A DNA stretch of 64,000 bases, from NCBI RefSeq assembly GCF_965237655.1, contig NZ_CBDEGB010000001.1, forward strand, positions 744,001 through 808,000, written 5' to 3'. The number at the start of each line of letters is the position of its first letter. Position 1 is the stretch's first letter. This DNA is from Poriferisodalis sp965237655 (lineage in GTDB: Bacteria > Actinomycetota > Acidimicrobiia > Acidimicrobiales > Poriferisodalaceae). Below are positions 45,836 to 53,862 of the stretch, piece by piece. Made by a program: the position numbers and the translations under genes. Under the pieces are notes generated by a model. The model was not told where the DNA came from and made no database searches. It saw nothing but the letters and a program-made list of their open reading frames with translations.

Positions 45836-46693
45836 ATGCCGCAACGGGGCTCGTTCGAGTTCACGACCGACAAGACCTGGGACGACACAGCCGAGGTCGC
45901 CGCTGACGCTGTTCGGGACGTGCTGGTGGTCGGGGACATCCACGGCACCAAGACCCACCTCACCGACGCGATCACCCACGCTGCCGATCTCGGTGCCCAG
46001 GCGATCGTGCAGGTCGGCGATTTCTGGCTGGCGGACCGCCATTGGAGCCGCTTCAGCCCCCTGCAGGCGGAGTACATGCAGACTGCTTGCGACTCGCCGC
46101 TGCCGATCATCGTGATCGACGGCAACCACGAGATCTGGCCCGCGCTGGGCCGGTACGCGCTGACGGCCGCCGCCCGGGACGCAATGGTTGCACGCCGCCC
46201 GCTGCATCTGGGCGGATCGCTGTGGTGGGCATGGCGCGGCAGCGTCTGGCGCTGGAACAGGCACGCATTCGGCGCGCTCGGCGGCGCCGTGTCGCCTGAC
46301 AAACGGCTGCCTGAGGTGCGTCACTACCGATGGCCCGAAGAGGCCCTCACCGAGGACGACATCGAACGGCTCATCGCGAACACCGAAGCGGAGTTCGACG
46401 GCCGTCTCGATGTGCTGTTCACCCACGACGCCCCCGCACAAGTCACCGGTCTCAAGTCAGGCATGACCGGCATCCCCATCGACGTGCTGCGAGAAGCTGA
46501 ACGCGGCCGTCGGCTGCTCGCCGCAGCCGTCGACCGCACCCAGCCCGAGCTCCTGCTGCATGGCCACTGGCACCAGGCCAACGCCGAGCGCATCAGCGAC
46601 CGCACCGAAGTGATCGGACTCGCTGAAGACGGACGCCGAGATAGCACTGCGTTGCTTCGCACCCAGCCGGGCCTTGTGGTGTCCTACGTATAG
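45836..46693 (+). CDS. Calcineurin-like metallophosphoesterase
   Basis: This 285-aa cytosolic phosphoesterase shows all five family motifs: VVGDIHG, VQVGDFW, IDGNHE, FTHDAP and LHGHWHQ, which together bind two metals. It lies one base downstream of the PP2C gene. Whether it acts on nucleotides, nucleic acid or phosphoprotein is not visible. Confidence 0.87.
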   Translation: MPQRGSFEFTTDKTWDDTAEVAADAVRDVLVVGDIHGTKTHLTDAITHAADLGAQAIVQVGDFWLADRHWSRFSPLQAEYMQTACDSPLPIIVIDGNHEIWPALGRYALTAAARDAMVARRPLHLGGSLWWAWRGSVWRWNRHAFGALGGAVSPDKRLPEVRHYRWPEEALTEDDIERLIANTEAEFDGRLDVLFTHDAPAQVTGLKSGMTGIPIDVLREAERGRRLLAAAVDRTQPELLLHGHWHQANAERISDRTEVIGLAEDGRRDSTALLRTQPGLVVSYV

Positions 46694-46718
46694 CCGACCG
46701 CGACGCTGATTGCTGTCT

Positions 46719-47696
46719 TCAGCAGCGTCGCGGCCTCTTTCTTGCTGTTGAGCAGATGTGCAGTGTTCCGCGCACACCGCATGGCGCTGCATCTGGCCCG
46801 TTGGGGTGCTTTTGCCATTCGCACAGCGCGTCTTCGAGGACATCGAAGCCGACGTCCAAGTAGCCCTCGAGCTCGATGAGCCGCTCGTCGAGCAGGAGCG
46901 GATTGCCTGCCCAGGTGCCTCTTGGTGCGCCGTACATGCGCCGTGCGCCCTTGAGCGGTCCGGTCGCTCCTTTCAGGTACGCCTTGCGCGGAGCGAAGTC
47001 GGCGATGCAGAGCGCTTCGAGGCAGCACAGGTAATCGAACCTGGCTAGCCGCCCGAACCTCCAGTTGCCCACCATCGAGCCGAACAGCGAATCGAACGGG
47101 TCCGCCGTTTGTCGGGCTATCTCGAACAGCGTCTGGTGGGTTCCTGCTCGGCGCACCCAACCGACGTACGACTCGATGGTCCTGCCGACGCCGATTCGGT
47201 CGTTGAGCGACTCGAACTTTCGGTGGTTGCCGAAGCCGACGCCCGCGAATCGGTGCCGGTTGCGCTGCAGCCACTCCCGCAGCAGCACGACGTCTGAGGA
47301 CGCAGCATCCCAGTCCCACAGCCCCGGCTCGTTCTCGCGGCGGTACACGGCGGCAACCATGTGCCAGCCGTGTATGGGCGAGATGTCGAACGCGGTAGCG
47401 AGGAACACCAGCCAGCAGGCTTCCTCTAGGTCGCCTCGGCGGTGATGAGACACAGCAGCGCACAGCGGATCGAAGTCCTCAGACGACGGGTCCGAGCATC
47501 CGCCCTCAACATGGCCCTCAGCCAGTGCGCGCAGCGAGTCCGAGCTGTGCCCGCTGTCGACGAGATGCTCGACGAACTCGCACCGGCGCCCGTCAACGGC
47601 AATCCCCGACAGCGTGCCGACCTCTGACTCGTACCGAGCCAGCCTCTCGCCCAGCACCCTCGTATCTCGACAGCGCACCAAGTCTGCTCGCACCAC
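46719..47696 (-). CDS. aGPT-Pplase3-like protein (alpha-glutamyl/putrescinyl thymine pyrophosphorylase, clade 3)
   Basis: This 325-aa protein matches my recollection of the clade-3 family proposed from comparative genomics to take part in hypermodification of DNA bases. Matching landmarks in order are FDPLCAAVSHHRRGDLEEA, CWLVFLATAF, GFGNHRKFESLND, ESYVGWV, the FGRLARFDYL block, AYLKGATGPLKGARRMYG, and the late VLEDALCEWQKHP. The family is said to have a glycosylase-like helical fold. The start is a GTG at 47696, inside the 15-bp direct repeat next to the IS. Biochemical function is not demonstrated for this branch. Confidence 0.7.
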   Translation of the reverse strand: MVRADLVRCRDTRVLGERLARYESEVGTLSGIAVDGRRCEFVEHLVDSGHSSDSLRALAEGHVEGGCSDPSSEDFDPLCAAVSHHRRGDLEEACWLVFLATAFDISPIHGWHMVAAVYRRENEPGLWDWDAASSDVVLLREWLQRNRHRFAGVGFGNHRKFESLNDRIGVGRTIESYVGWVRRAGTHQTLFEIARQTADPFDSLFGSMVGNWRFGRLARFDYLCCLEALCIADFAPRKAYLKGATGPLKGARRMYGAPRGTWAGNPLLLDERLIELEGYLDVGFDVLEDALCEWQKHPNGPDAAPCGVRGTLHICSTARKRPRRC

Positions 47697-47701
47697 TACT
47701 T
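47687..47701. repeat. 15-bp direct repeat CTCGCACCACTACTT, left copy
   Basis: The identical 15 bases occur again at 49259-49273, so the pair brackets the IS. It overlaps the start region of the minus-strand gene to its left. Such a length is unusual for a target duplication of an IS3-type element. Confidence 0.8.
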
Positions 47702-47791
47702 GTGTTGCGTCTGATTTAGCGCGACAGGTTCTGAGTTTTTTCAGGCAGCGTCGGGCAGGGTTGGCGGTCTCAGAGGAGGAGGCTGCGGCCG

Positions 47792-48121
47792 ATGAGTTCG
47801 CAGGACCGAATAGCGAAGCGGGTGCTGACAGCGGAGCAGAAGTACGACTTGTGGCTGCGGATGCTGACCGGGCAGATCACCCAGGCCGACGCGGCGGCGG
47901 AGGCGGGGGTGGATCGTTCGGTGATCTCTCGGCTGCGTGCGGTGGCTCGCGACGGGGCGATCGCCGCTTTGCAGGCGTCCAGGCCGGGGCGGCCGCGCCG
48001 GTCCCGTGCAGAGGCGACCGAGGCGGCGGCGTTGCGCGCCGAGGTCGAGCGGCTCCAGTCCACGGTGGTCGAGCAGGCGGTCGAGCTGGCGGTCCTGCGG
48101 GGAAAATCGCATTGGGGATGA
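47792..48121 (+). CDS. Transposase OrfA of the IS3-like element
   Basis: A 109-aa helix-turn-helix protein (RVLTAEQKYDLWLRMLTG, DAAAEAGVDRSVISRLRAVA) with a C-terminal coiled segment (LRAEVERLQSTVVEQAVELA). Near its end a slippery heptamer allows ribosomes to enter the orfB frame. It also overlaps the orfB start codon as ATGA. Confidence 0.85.
   Translation: MSSQDRIAKRVLTAEQKYDLWLRMLTGQITQADAAAEAGVDRSVISRLRAVARDGAIAALQASRPGRPRRSRAEATEAAALRAEVERLQSTVVEQAVELAVLRGKSHWG
48100..48106 (+). promoter_or_regulatory. Slippery heptamer GGGAAAA (-1 frameshift site)
   Basis: G_GGA_AAA is in the correct phase of orfA, and orfB is in the -1 frame. The site lies 15 bases upstream of the orfA stop, as expected for a fused OrfAB transposase. 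Confidence 0.6.
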
Positions 48122-49179
48122 GCGGCCCGATCCCCGCCCGCGTCGACGGGGCCGCCAAGGCAGCGCTGCTCGGCTTGATCGGCGACGCAGCGGCTGCGGG
48201 CTGGAGTGCGGCCCGGGCCTGCGCGGTCCTCGAAGTGGACCGGGGCAGGGTGTGGCGCTGGCGGCAGCGCCGAGCCGTCGGCGGTCTTGAGGACCTCGCC
48301 CCGGGCGGGAACCCGATCCATGGGCTCCTCGAGTGGGAACAAGCCGAGATCGTGACGCTGTTCGACGACTGGGGCGACATCGACCGCTCGCACCGCAAGC
48401 TCGCTCATCGCGGCTCCTACGAGCAGCGAGTGTGGGTGTCGCCCTCGACAGTGGATCGGGTGCTGAGCCGTCACGGCCTTGCCCTGCAAGGCGATCCGCG
48501 GCCAGCGCGCAGCGCGAAGACGCCGTGGCCGGCCTGGTGCGAATGGCACCCGAACCAGCTGTGGTGCTGGGACGGCACCCAGTTCCCGGCCTGCCGCCCA
48601 GCCAAGCACGCGTACGCGATCGTCGACCTCGTCAGCCGCAAATGGATCTGCACCCACCTCACCGCCAACCCCGACTCGGTCGCCGCTCGGGTCCTGTTCA
48701 TGCGCGGCCTCGACAACGAGGGGCTGCTCACCGACGAGCTGCGGGCACGCCTCGACGACCCCGACGCCGAACCCCCCGACGACAGAGCCGAGATCCCGCT
48801 GCTGCTGGCGATCTCGGACAACGGCACCGAGATGCGCGCCAACGACACCCGCCGGTTCATGGCCCTGTGCTCGATCGCCCAGCACTTCGGCCGCCCCTCC
48901 ACACCGACCGACCAAGCCTGGATCGAGTCGCTGTGGGGCCACGTCAAACACGAGCACCCCCACCTCACCGCGATCACCGACCCCGCCCTGCTCGCCGCCG
49001 AGCTCGAACGGGCCCGAGCCCGCCACAACAGCGTCCGGCTGCACGAAGCCATCGGCTACGTGACCCCAAACGACGAACACGAAAGCCGCGGTGACGCCAT
49101 CCGAACCGCCCGCCAACAAGGGATGCGCAACGCCGACCGGCAACGCCGAGCCTGGCACCGAAACCGACCACTACCATGA
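48118..49179 (+). CDS. Transposase OrfB of the IS3-like element
   Basis: A 353-aa DDE integrase-core protein: LWCWDGTQFPACRPAKHAYA (first Asp), LLAISDNGTEMRAND (second Asp) and TPTDQAWIESLWGHVK (Glu). The first 60 residues form an additional helix-turn-helix (AARACAVLEVDRGRVWRWR). Its ATG overlaps the orfA stop, and a -1 frameshift is also possible. Apparently intact. Confidence 0.9.
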   Translation: MSGPIPARVDGAAKAALLGLIGDAAAAGWSAARACAVLEVDRGRVWRWRQRRAVGGLEDLAPGGNPIHGLLEWEQAEIVTLFDDWGDIDRSHRKLAHRGSYEQRVWVSPSTVDRVLSRHGLALQGDPRPARSAKTPWPAWCEWHPNQLWCWDGTQFPACRPAKHAYAIVDLVSRKWICTHLTANPDSVAARVLFMRGLDNEGLLTDELRARLDDPDAEPPDDRAEIPLLLAISDNGTEMRANDTRRFMALCSIAQHFGRPSTPTDQAWIESLWGHVKHEHPHLTAITDPALLAAELERARARHNSVRLHEAIGYVTPNDEHESRGDAIRTARQQGMRNADRQRRAWHRNRPLP

Positions 49180-49258
49180 CCAACCAACCACCACCGCCCA
49201 CCCGCCGATGCGGCCTGAAAAAACCGGCGATCTGTCGCGAAGAGTCAGACACACCTCA

Positions 49259-49273
49259 CTCGCACCACTACTT
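49259..49273. repeat. 15-bp direct repeat CTCGCACCACTACTT, right copy
   Basis: Identical to the copy at 47687-47701. Confidence 0.8.
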
Positions 49274-49638
49274 CACCTCACGAACTCGCAGAAACCGCCC
49301 CCTCGAGTTCTACCGCGCCAACGAGACACATCAGCCCCGCCAGTCGAATCCGAAGAACTGGTCGGCACTGATGCTCTGATCGACCCGGACCAGCGGCTTG
49401 GGCGACACCGGGCTTGGGCAGCGACTCAGCCAAGACGCGGTCCACGACCTCGGAATCCTGCTGCTTCGCCTCAGCTACGGGTCGTCTTCCCGGCCGCGGC
49501 GAGCGCTCCCGACATCGTCGGCAACGGTAAGTCGGCGCTAGTGTCATCCCAATGCTCCCCGCCTTCCCGGCTTGCCGGGAATGGCGGGGTCTATCTTTCG
49601 CCAAGAAGTTTCTCGACTAGGCGAACGCTTCACGACCG
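49274..49638. other. Intergenic stretch with hairpin element 1
   Basis: About 365 bp without a credible gene. It contains the first copy of the promoter-hairpin element (49539-49589). Confidence 0.5.
49539..49589 (+). ncRNA. Promoter-hairpin element, copy 1
   Basis: A -10 box TAGTGT (49539-49544) is followed after exactly 12 nt by a hairpin (49557-49589): CCCCGCC and inner TTCCCGG pairing with CCGGGAA and GGCGGGG around a TTG-type loop. TCTATCTTT follows. Copies 2 and 3 have the same layout. No intact gene follows on this strand. Confidence 0.55.
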
Positions 49639-50169
49639 TCACGTGGCGGCCATAGCTCGTTCCCATCGGGCGCTGCGGATCTCAGGCCGGCGCCCGCGGA
49701 GCTCTTGCCTCGACGCAGCTGACCTTGCCGCCGTCTGAACCGGCACCGACTGCCTCGCAAAGCGCTCATCGGTCCGAATTCGGATCGCCCCGCACACGTC
49801 AGAGTTCAAGCGAGCGCTTGACTCGTCGAGCTTGTCGAGATGCTGGCTCCTGAGATGCAGCATCGTCGCCGCGTGACTATGTGTGCGAGGTGCGGGGTCG
49901 CGGGACCACACAAGATCATGCGCCGTGCTGAGGCTGTCGAAGATCTCGGTGAGCCGTCCGTTGAGCTCAGGATCTCCAATCGGCATCAGTACACCGAACA
50001 CGATCGCGACCTCCCCGGTACTGGCCTGCCCGGAAACACTCGGGTCGATGAGGTCGCTGTCCGCATGGAGATGATCGGCGATGCTGTCAACGAACTCGAC
50101 GAACTCGTCGTAGGTGAGCGGTCGAGCTCCGTCCGTGTCGATGCGGCTGAGGGTGCTGGTGGTTGTCAC
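49639..50169 (-). CDS. Unrecognised 176-aa protein
   Basis: The protein starts at a GTG (VTTTSTLSRIDTDG) with ACCGAG just before it. The first 110 residues look like a folded alpha/beta domain (LTYDEFVEFVDSIADHLHAD, STGEVAIVFGVLMPIGDPEL). The last 40 residues are basic and low in hydrophobics, and may read past a frameshift. I recognise no family. Confidence 0.5.
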   Translation of the reverse strand: MTTTSTLSRIDTDGARPLTYDEFVEFVDSIADHLHADSDLIDPSVSGQASTGEVAIVFGVLMPIGDPELNGRLTEIFDSLSTAHDLVWSRDPAPRTHSHAATMLHLRSQHLDKLDESSARLNSDVCGAIRIRTDERFARQSVPVQTAARSAASRQELRGRRPEIRSARWERAMAAT

Positions 50170-50357
50170 CTCGGTGAGCGGACGGCGCGGCGGCCAATTC
50201 GTGTCTGTCTCCCTCCTGCAAGCGCGTGGGTCAGACTTCGCTCAGGTGTTCTCGGGATCCCGGTGGTCTATCGGCGGGGTCGACTGTAACGACGCACTGC
50301 CAGTCACACGGTCCGCGTCGAGACACTGGTTCTCTTGGGCTGCAGAACTGCCAGAGT

Positions 50358-50984
50358 TCAGCGGTGGCGGGACTGGGATGGCGTTCGCGCTGGGAGCGGT
50401 TCGCGGTCAGCAGGGCCCTCTGCGATTAGTTCAGCGATGGTGTCCTCCGACACTGGGGCGAAGTCCCATGCGTCAACGCCGACGTTGATCTGGCGGCCTC
50501 GCTGGCGCCATTTCTCGTGGATGTGTCCGTGCAGCAGCCAGCTGCCGTCGTCGCGGGGCCGGTGATCGAGGTACTTGAGATCGTAGGTCTCATCGAGCAG
50601 GTACGGGAAGTGGCTGATGCGCACCTTCTTGCGACCGATCCGAATCGGCTTGGGCGCATCGACGATTCGTTCGAAGCCGCCAAGTTCGAGATAGTCGCTG
50701 CGGCTGGCCTGGTGGTTGTCTCGGCCGGCCCAGCAGCGGTCGTGGTTACCGGGCACGAGGATCTTGCGGCCCCGCAGCTGTGCGACATGCTCGGCGAGGC
50801 AGACGCGCAGGTCGCCGAGCGCGATGTCGCCGATCACCCGCACTTCGTCGTCGTCTGCGACGAGTTCGTTCCATCGCTCGACCATCGCATCGTTCATCTC
50901 GTCCACGTCGGCGAACGGCCGGTCGCAGTAGCCGATGATGTTGCGATGCCCGAAATGATGATCCGAGGTGTACCAGCGGGCCAT
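50358..50984 (-). CDS. Metallophosphoesterase (phage/UDP-type)
   Basis: This 208-aa phosphoesterase contains YTSDHHFGHRNIIGY (first metal site), RVIGDIALGD, VPGNHDR, SHFPYL and LLHGHIHEKW. The DHHFGH start and short length match the family often seen on phages and genomic islands. The ATG at 50984 was chosen because it places the first motif at the N terminus; the frame upstream to 51161 is not similar to the family. Confidence 0.85.
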   Translation of the reverse strand: MARWYTSDHHFGHRNIIGYCDRPFADVDEMNDAMVERWNELVADDDEVRVIGDIALGDLRVCLAEHVAQLRGRKILVPGNHDRCWAGRDNHQASRSDYLELGGFERIVDAPKPIRIGRKKVRISHFPYLLDETYDLKYLDHRPRDDGSWLLHGHIHEKWRQRGRQINVGVDAWDFAPVSEDTIAELIAEGPADREPLPARTPSQSRHR

Positions 50985-51153
50985 GACCGCACCATAGGTA
51001 TCCGGTGTCACAGCACCTGCATGGTTTTCGCGCCCGTGGCTCGGCTGCCGCCTGGCGCGGTCGACGCTGAACCGTTGGCTTCCGGTCGTTCGAAATACGG
51101 GAAGCCGCATACTGTCGCGTGTGGACACCGCACACGACGGGCACGGGGGAACG

Positions 51154-51414
51154 ATGAGCATGTCAACCCAAGCGCGTGATAATCATGCTGCGTTCGTCGA
51201 GCGGCATCAGGCACGGCTCGAGCCAGACCACTCGGGGAAACTGGCTTTGATGCATGACGGCGAAGTCGTCGAGACCGTCGAAGACAAAGACGTTGCGTAC
51301 GAGCTCGGGCTGCAGCGGTACGGGGCCGGCAACTTCTCGCTGGAACGGATCGGCACTTCACCGCATTCGTTCGGCGTGCTCGAATACGCGTTTGCGGGCG
51401 AGGCGAGCATCTGA
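51154..51414 (+). CDS. Small 86-aa protein, DUF5678-like
   Basis: The ATG at 51154 follows GGGGGAACG, a good ribosome-binding site. The core reads FVERHQARLEPDHSGKLALM, then HDGEVVETVEDKDVAYELGL, then RYGAGNFSLERIG. This recalls small proteins of the DUF5678 kind (a short beta hairpin presenting a value/ID-like motif), some of which precede protease-like genes. The match is weak and function unknown. Confidence 0.55.
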   Translation: MSMSTQARDNHAAFVERHQARLEPDHSGKLALMHDGEVVETVEDKDVAYELGLQRYGAGNFSLERIGTSPHSFGVLEYAFAGEASI

Positions 51415-51848
51415 CAGGACGCGACCCCGGCCGTTTGCCGAAGCAGTGACGGTTCCGGGACCTTCACAACCCACCCAAGCCACCGATCCGTTGATGACGC
51501 GGCCGAATGGACCGGGCAACATGCCGGCGTGGTTGACCGCGCAACGCCTTGCACACGCTCGCAGTGCGATACGGGCACGCTCAGCCGAGCCCGCCGCCGG
51601 CAGGCCGCCGAAGAGCCGGTCCGACGCTTGCGCGCCTAGCCGCGTGCGGCATCGCCTGGCCGTACACTGACGGTACTTCTCCCCGCCTTGCCGGCTGGCT
51701 GGCAATGGCGGGGCATATTGGTCGCGGATCGGTCTCGCGCTGGCGATGGCCGCTGCGAGTCGGCCCGATCTGCTCTCGCCCTCCCAGATGCATTTCATTG
51801 CCGGAGACTCCCCAGGGCGCTCGAGGCGCGGTCGCGCGCCCGCAGCTT
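51415..51848. other. Region leading into the AbiEii-like pseudogene, with hairpin element 2
   Basis: Open frames here have no family similarity. It holds hairpin element 2 (51663-51713) and a 34-codon frame from an ATG at 51746 that may be the displaced start of the following pseudogene. Confidence 0.4.
51663..51713 (+). ncRNA. Promoter-hairpin element, copy 2
   Basis: A -10 box TACACT (51663-51668), 12 nt spacer, and a hairpin at 51681-51713 (CCCCGCC-TTGCCGGC ... GGCAA-T-GGCGGGG). CATATTGG follows. It lies upstream of the AbiEii-like toxin remnant on the same strand. Confidence 0.55.
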
Positions 51849-52852
51849 GACCGGACCCGCGCGAGCCGGACGCGTGCCGATGACCGGTTCGCGGCGCACG
51901 AGCGCGAATTCGAAGCCGCTGTGCGTCACGTCACGGCGGACACGGGCCTGACAGCCCGCCAGGTGGTCGTGGACTATTGGATCGTTCGAGTCCTGTACAC
52001 GCTGCATCTCCGCCTTCCCGCCGACGGCACCCTGAGCGAAGCGCAGCCGCGCCGCCATCACGGTCGATCCGCTGAGTCACCGAGCGTCGGCGGGTGGGCG
52101 TTCAGCGGTGGGAACTCGCTGTCGATGGCGTGGGGCATCACCCGCCGATTCTCCGACGACATCGACGGCACCCTGCTCGCCTCCCCACGCCATCAGGGAT
52201 CGCCCAATCGTCACGCGCACGCCTGCCGAGCCGTCGCAGAGTGGGCCGCCTCCGATCCCGCAGCGAGCTGCGGGACCACCATCGGGAACCGGGTTCGCGC
52301 CACGATGCTCACCATCCAGCCGCAGAAGCCGAGGTGAAACTCGAGACATCATTGCTGCACGCAACTGGCGAGCTGGCCGCGAGCTGCGAGGTGAATTCGC
52401 TGCTCGCCCGCCGCGGCGACCCCGGATCGGTCGGAAGATTCCCTGAGCTCGGCGGCTTCGAGCTGCCATGTGTCCGCCCGTGGTGGACAGCTGTCAACAA
52501 GCTCGACGCGCTGCACCGTCGCGCCGCCACCGGCGATCTCGATGGGCTGCGCGCACGCGGACGGGACCTGTACGACCTGTGGTCCATCGCCACGCAGCGG
52601 ACCCACGCAGCCCAGACCCGCGAACAGGCGCCGCAGATGTGGCGCACCGCGTCCGCAGCCGTGCGCGCACCCACACCGCGGCCCCGACACGGCTGTGGGA
52701 CCTCGCCCGCGTTCACCGAAAGCACCCCCGCCTATCAAGCGCTGCGAGACGGCTACCACCGAGCGCTCGACGCCACCGTGTGGGGCGCCAAGCCCCGCTT
52801 CGAAACGGCCGCCAAAGCAGCACGCAGCCTCGACACAACCGACCACGACTGA
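51849..52852 (+). pseudogene. AbiEii/AbiGii-like nucleotidyltransferase toxin, frameshifted
   Basis: Two frames combine into one protein. The first contains the polymerase-beta-type core GGNSLSMAWGITRRFSDDID (G-G-x-S, D-x-D). The second contains VKLETSLLHATGELAASCEV, WWTAVNKLDALHRRAATGDL and RDLYDLWSIA, typical of AbiEii's C-terminal part. The break is at about 52330 (TIQPQKP then EVKLE) and one added base repairs it. AbiEii transfers nucleotides to RNA in type IV toxin-antitoxin systems. The true N terminus is unclear, and no AbiEi-like antitoxin gene was found upstream. Confidence 0.7.
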
Positions 52853-52951
52853 CCTGCCCGGCGACGCGGCACCAGCCGCAACACCAACATCGCCGCCAAC
52901 TGGGCCGTCACACAGGACCGCGTCCGGGCGATTCGCCCAGGCGGCCCGAAT

Positions 52952-52957
52952 TACGCT
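52952..52957 (+). promoter_or_regulatory. -10 box TACGCT of a small leaderless gene
   Basis: TACGCT lies 6 nt before the ATG at 52964. Confidence 0.45.
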
Positions 52958-52963
52958 GAACCC

Positions 52964-53167
52964 ATGACGGCAGCCGGAGACCACCACAGGCCGGCCGCCG
53001 ACCCTGCCGTGACCGACGCGTTCCGGCAGATCGCTGTCATCTACGTCGAGACCAGTCGGGAGCTGACCGAATCCGACCCTGACCTGTGCCTCGACGTCCC
53101 CGAAGCGCCGCGGCGGATGGAGGTCGTTGGAGGAGATTCGGGACCCTCTCAAGTCGCCGTCGACTGA
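52964..53167 (+). CDS. Small 67-aa protein of unknown function
   Basis: This is a short, acidic protein (FRQIAVIYVETSRELTESD) with an apparent leaderless promoter. No family recognised. A 25-codon frame starts one base after its stop. It lies downstream of the AbiEii-like remnant and may be part of the same accessory cassette. Confidence 0.4.
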   Translation: MTAAGDHHRPAADPAVTDAFRQIAVIYVETSRELTESDPDLCLDVPEAPRRMEVVGGDSGPSQVAVD

Positions 53168-53168
53168 T

Positions 53169-53246
53169 ATGAGTGAAGACGAGATCCGCCAGGCGTTTGC
53201 TGAGTTCGTCGCGGGATGTCCGACGACACTCGAGGAGTTCTCCTAG
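53169..53246 (+). CDS. Possible 25-aa peptide
   Basis: A short frame (MSEDEIRQAFAEFVAGCPTT...) begins one base after the preceding stop. Its composition is protein-like and helical, but the length makes it uncertain; it may be a remnant of a larger gene. Confidence 0.2.
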   Translation: MSEDEIRQAFAEFVAGCPTTLEEFS

Positions 53247-53504
53247 CTGGATTCGAACATGGAGGCATAGCGTCAGCGCCGTCAAGGGCGCATTGCTCGG
53301 CCATGTTCGTCACGTGTGTCATCTGCTCCGATTGTCGCGACTCGCGACGCACCTGCCGCCCGCTTGACTAGGGCCTGTTTACAAAGTCGGATGATGCGGT
53401 CATGAGGCCAGGGTATGGGGACCCCACCGAACCACCGCCGTGGAATTCCACGCATGTCGTGCGGCACGCGATCACCTGTTCGCGCCCGCTAGGATGTGGG
53501 ATAC

Positions 53505-53526
53505 GCCGCGCATGACGATGCGCGGC
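53505..53526 (+). ncRNA. Short perfect hairpin after a -10-like box
   Basis: GCCGCGCAT-GACG-ATGCGCGGC forms a perfect 9-bp stem. TAGGAT ends 9 nt before it, so a transcript could start at about its 5' edge. No U tract follows. Small RNA or chance palindrome. Confidence 0.25.
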
Positions 53527-53712
53527 TAGGCCCCGGCCACTGTCCAATTCGCCTGATGTGACCAGGTCGAGGGGCAGTGTGTCGGGGCCGAACCTTTGAG
53601 TCAGGAAGCTGATGCAGACAAGACTCGCCTGAGAGTATACACATGTTCCTCCCGAACAACAGGCGTGTTATCCGAACACCCGATCCTGGTGGGGTCCCGT
53701 GCATAGTGGGTC

Positions 53713-53830
53713 ATGAGACCCATGCTCACTGACGAACAATGGGCTCGCATCGAAGAACATCCCCCCCCGAGCTCCGGATATCGCGGGCGCCCATACGCAT
53801 CCGATCACGGCACCTGTCAACCTTGGTGAG
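53713..53830 (+). pseudogene. IS5-type transposase, N-terminal fragment
   Basis: MRPMLTDEQWARIEEHPPP matches the beginning of IS5/IS427-type transposases (LTDEQW). After an eight-C run the expected continuation (SSGYRGRPYASDHGT) is in another frame, then the sequence is cut by the IS3 element at 53833. Inactive. Confidence 0.7.
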
Positions 53831-53862
53831 ACTGGGCTTCCCCCCAAATCGTGGAGGGTTGG

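Larger units (their letters stand above)
47702..49258 (+). mobile_element. IS3-like insertion sequence with long imperfect inverted repeats
   Basis: Inverted ends share GTCTGA, CGCGACAG and GTTTTTTCAGGC at identical spacing (left about 47709-47753, right about 49204-49250). Two overlapping transposase frames fill the inside. Flanked by the 15-bp direct repeats. Confidence 0.85.
53247..53832. other. Gene-poor stretch with an IS5-type fragment and a small hairpin
   Basis: About 590 bp. It holds a perfect 9-bp stem with a GACG loop (53505-53526) 9 nt after TAGGAT (53490-53495), and the IS5-type start at 53713. No full gene was seen. Confidence 0.5.
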
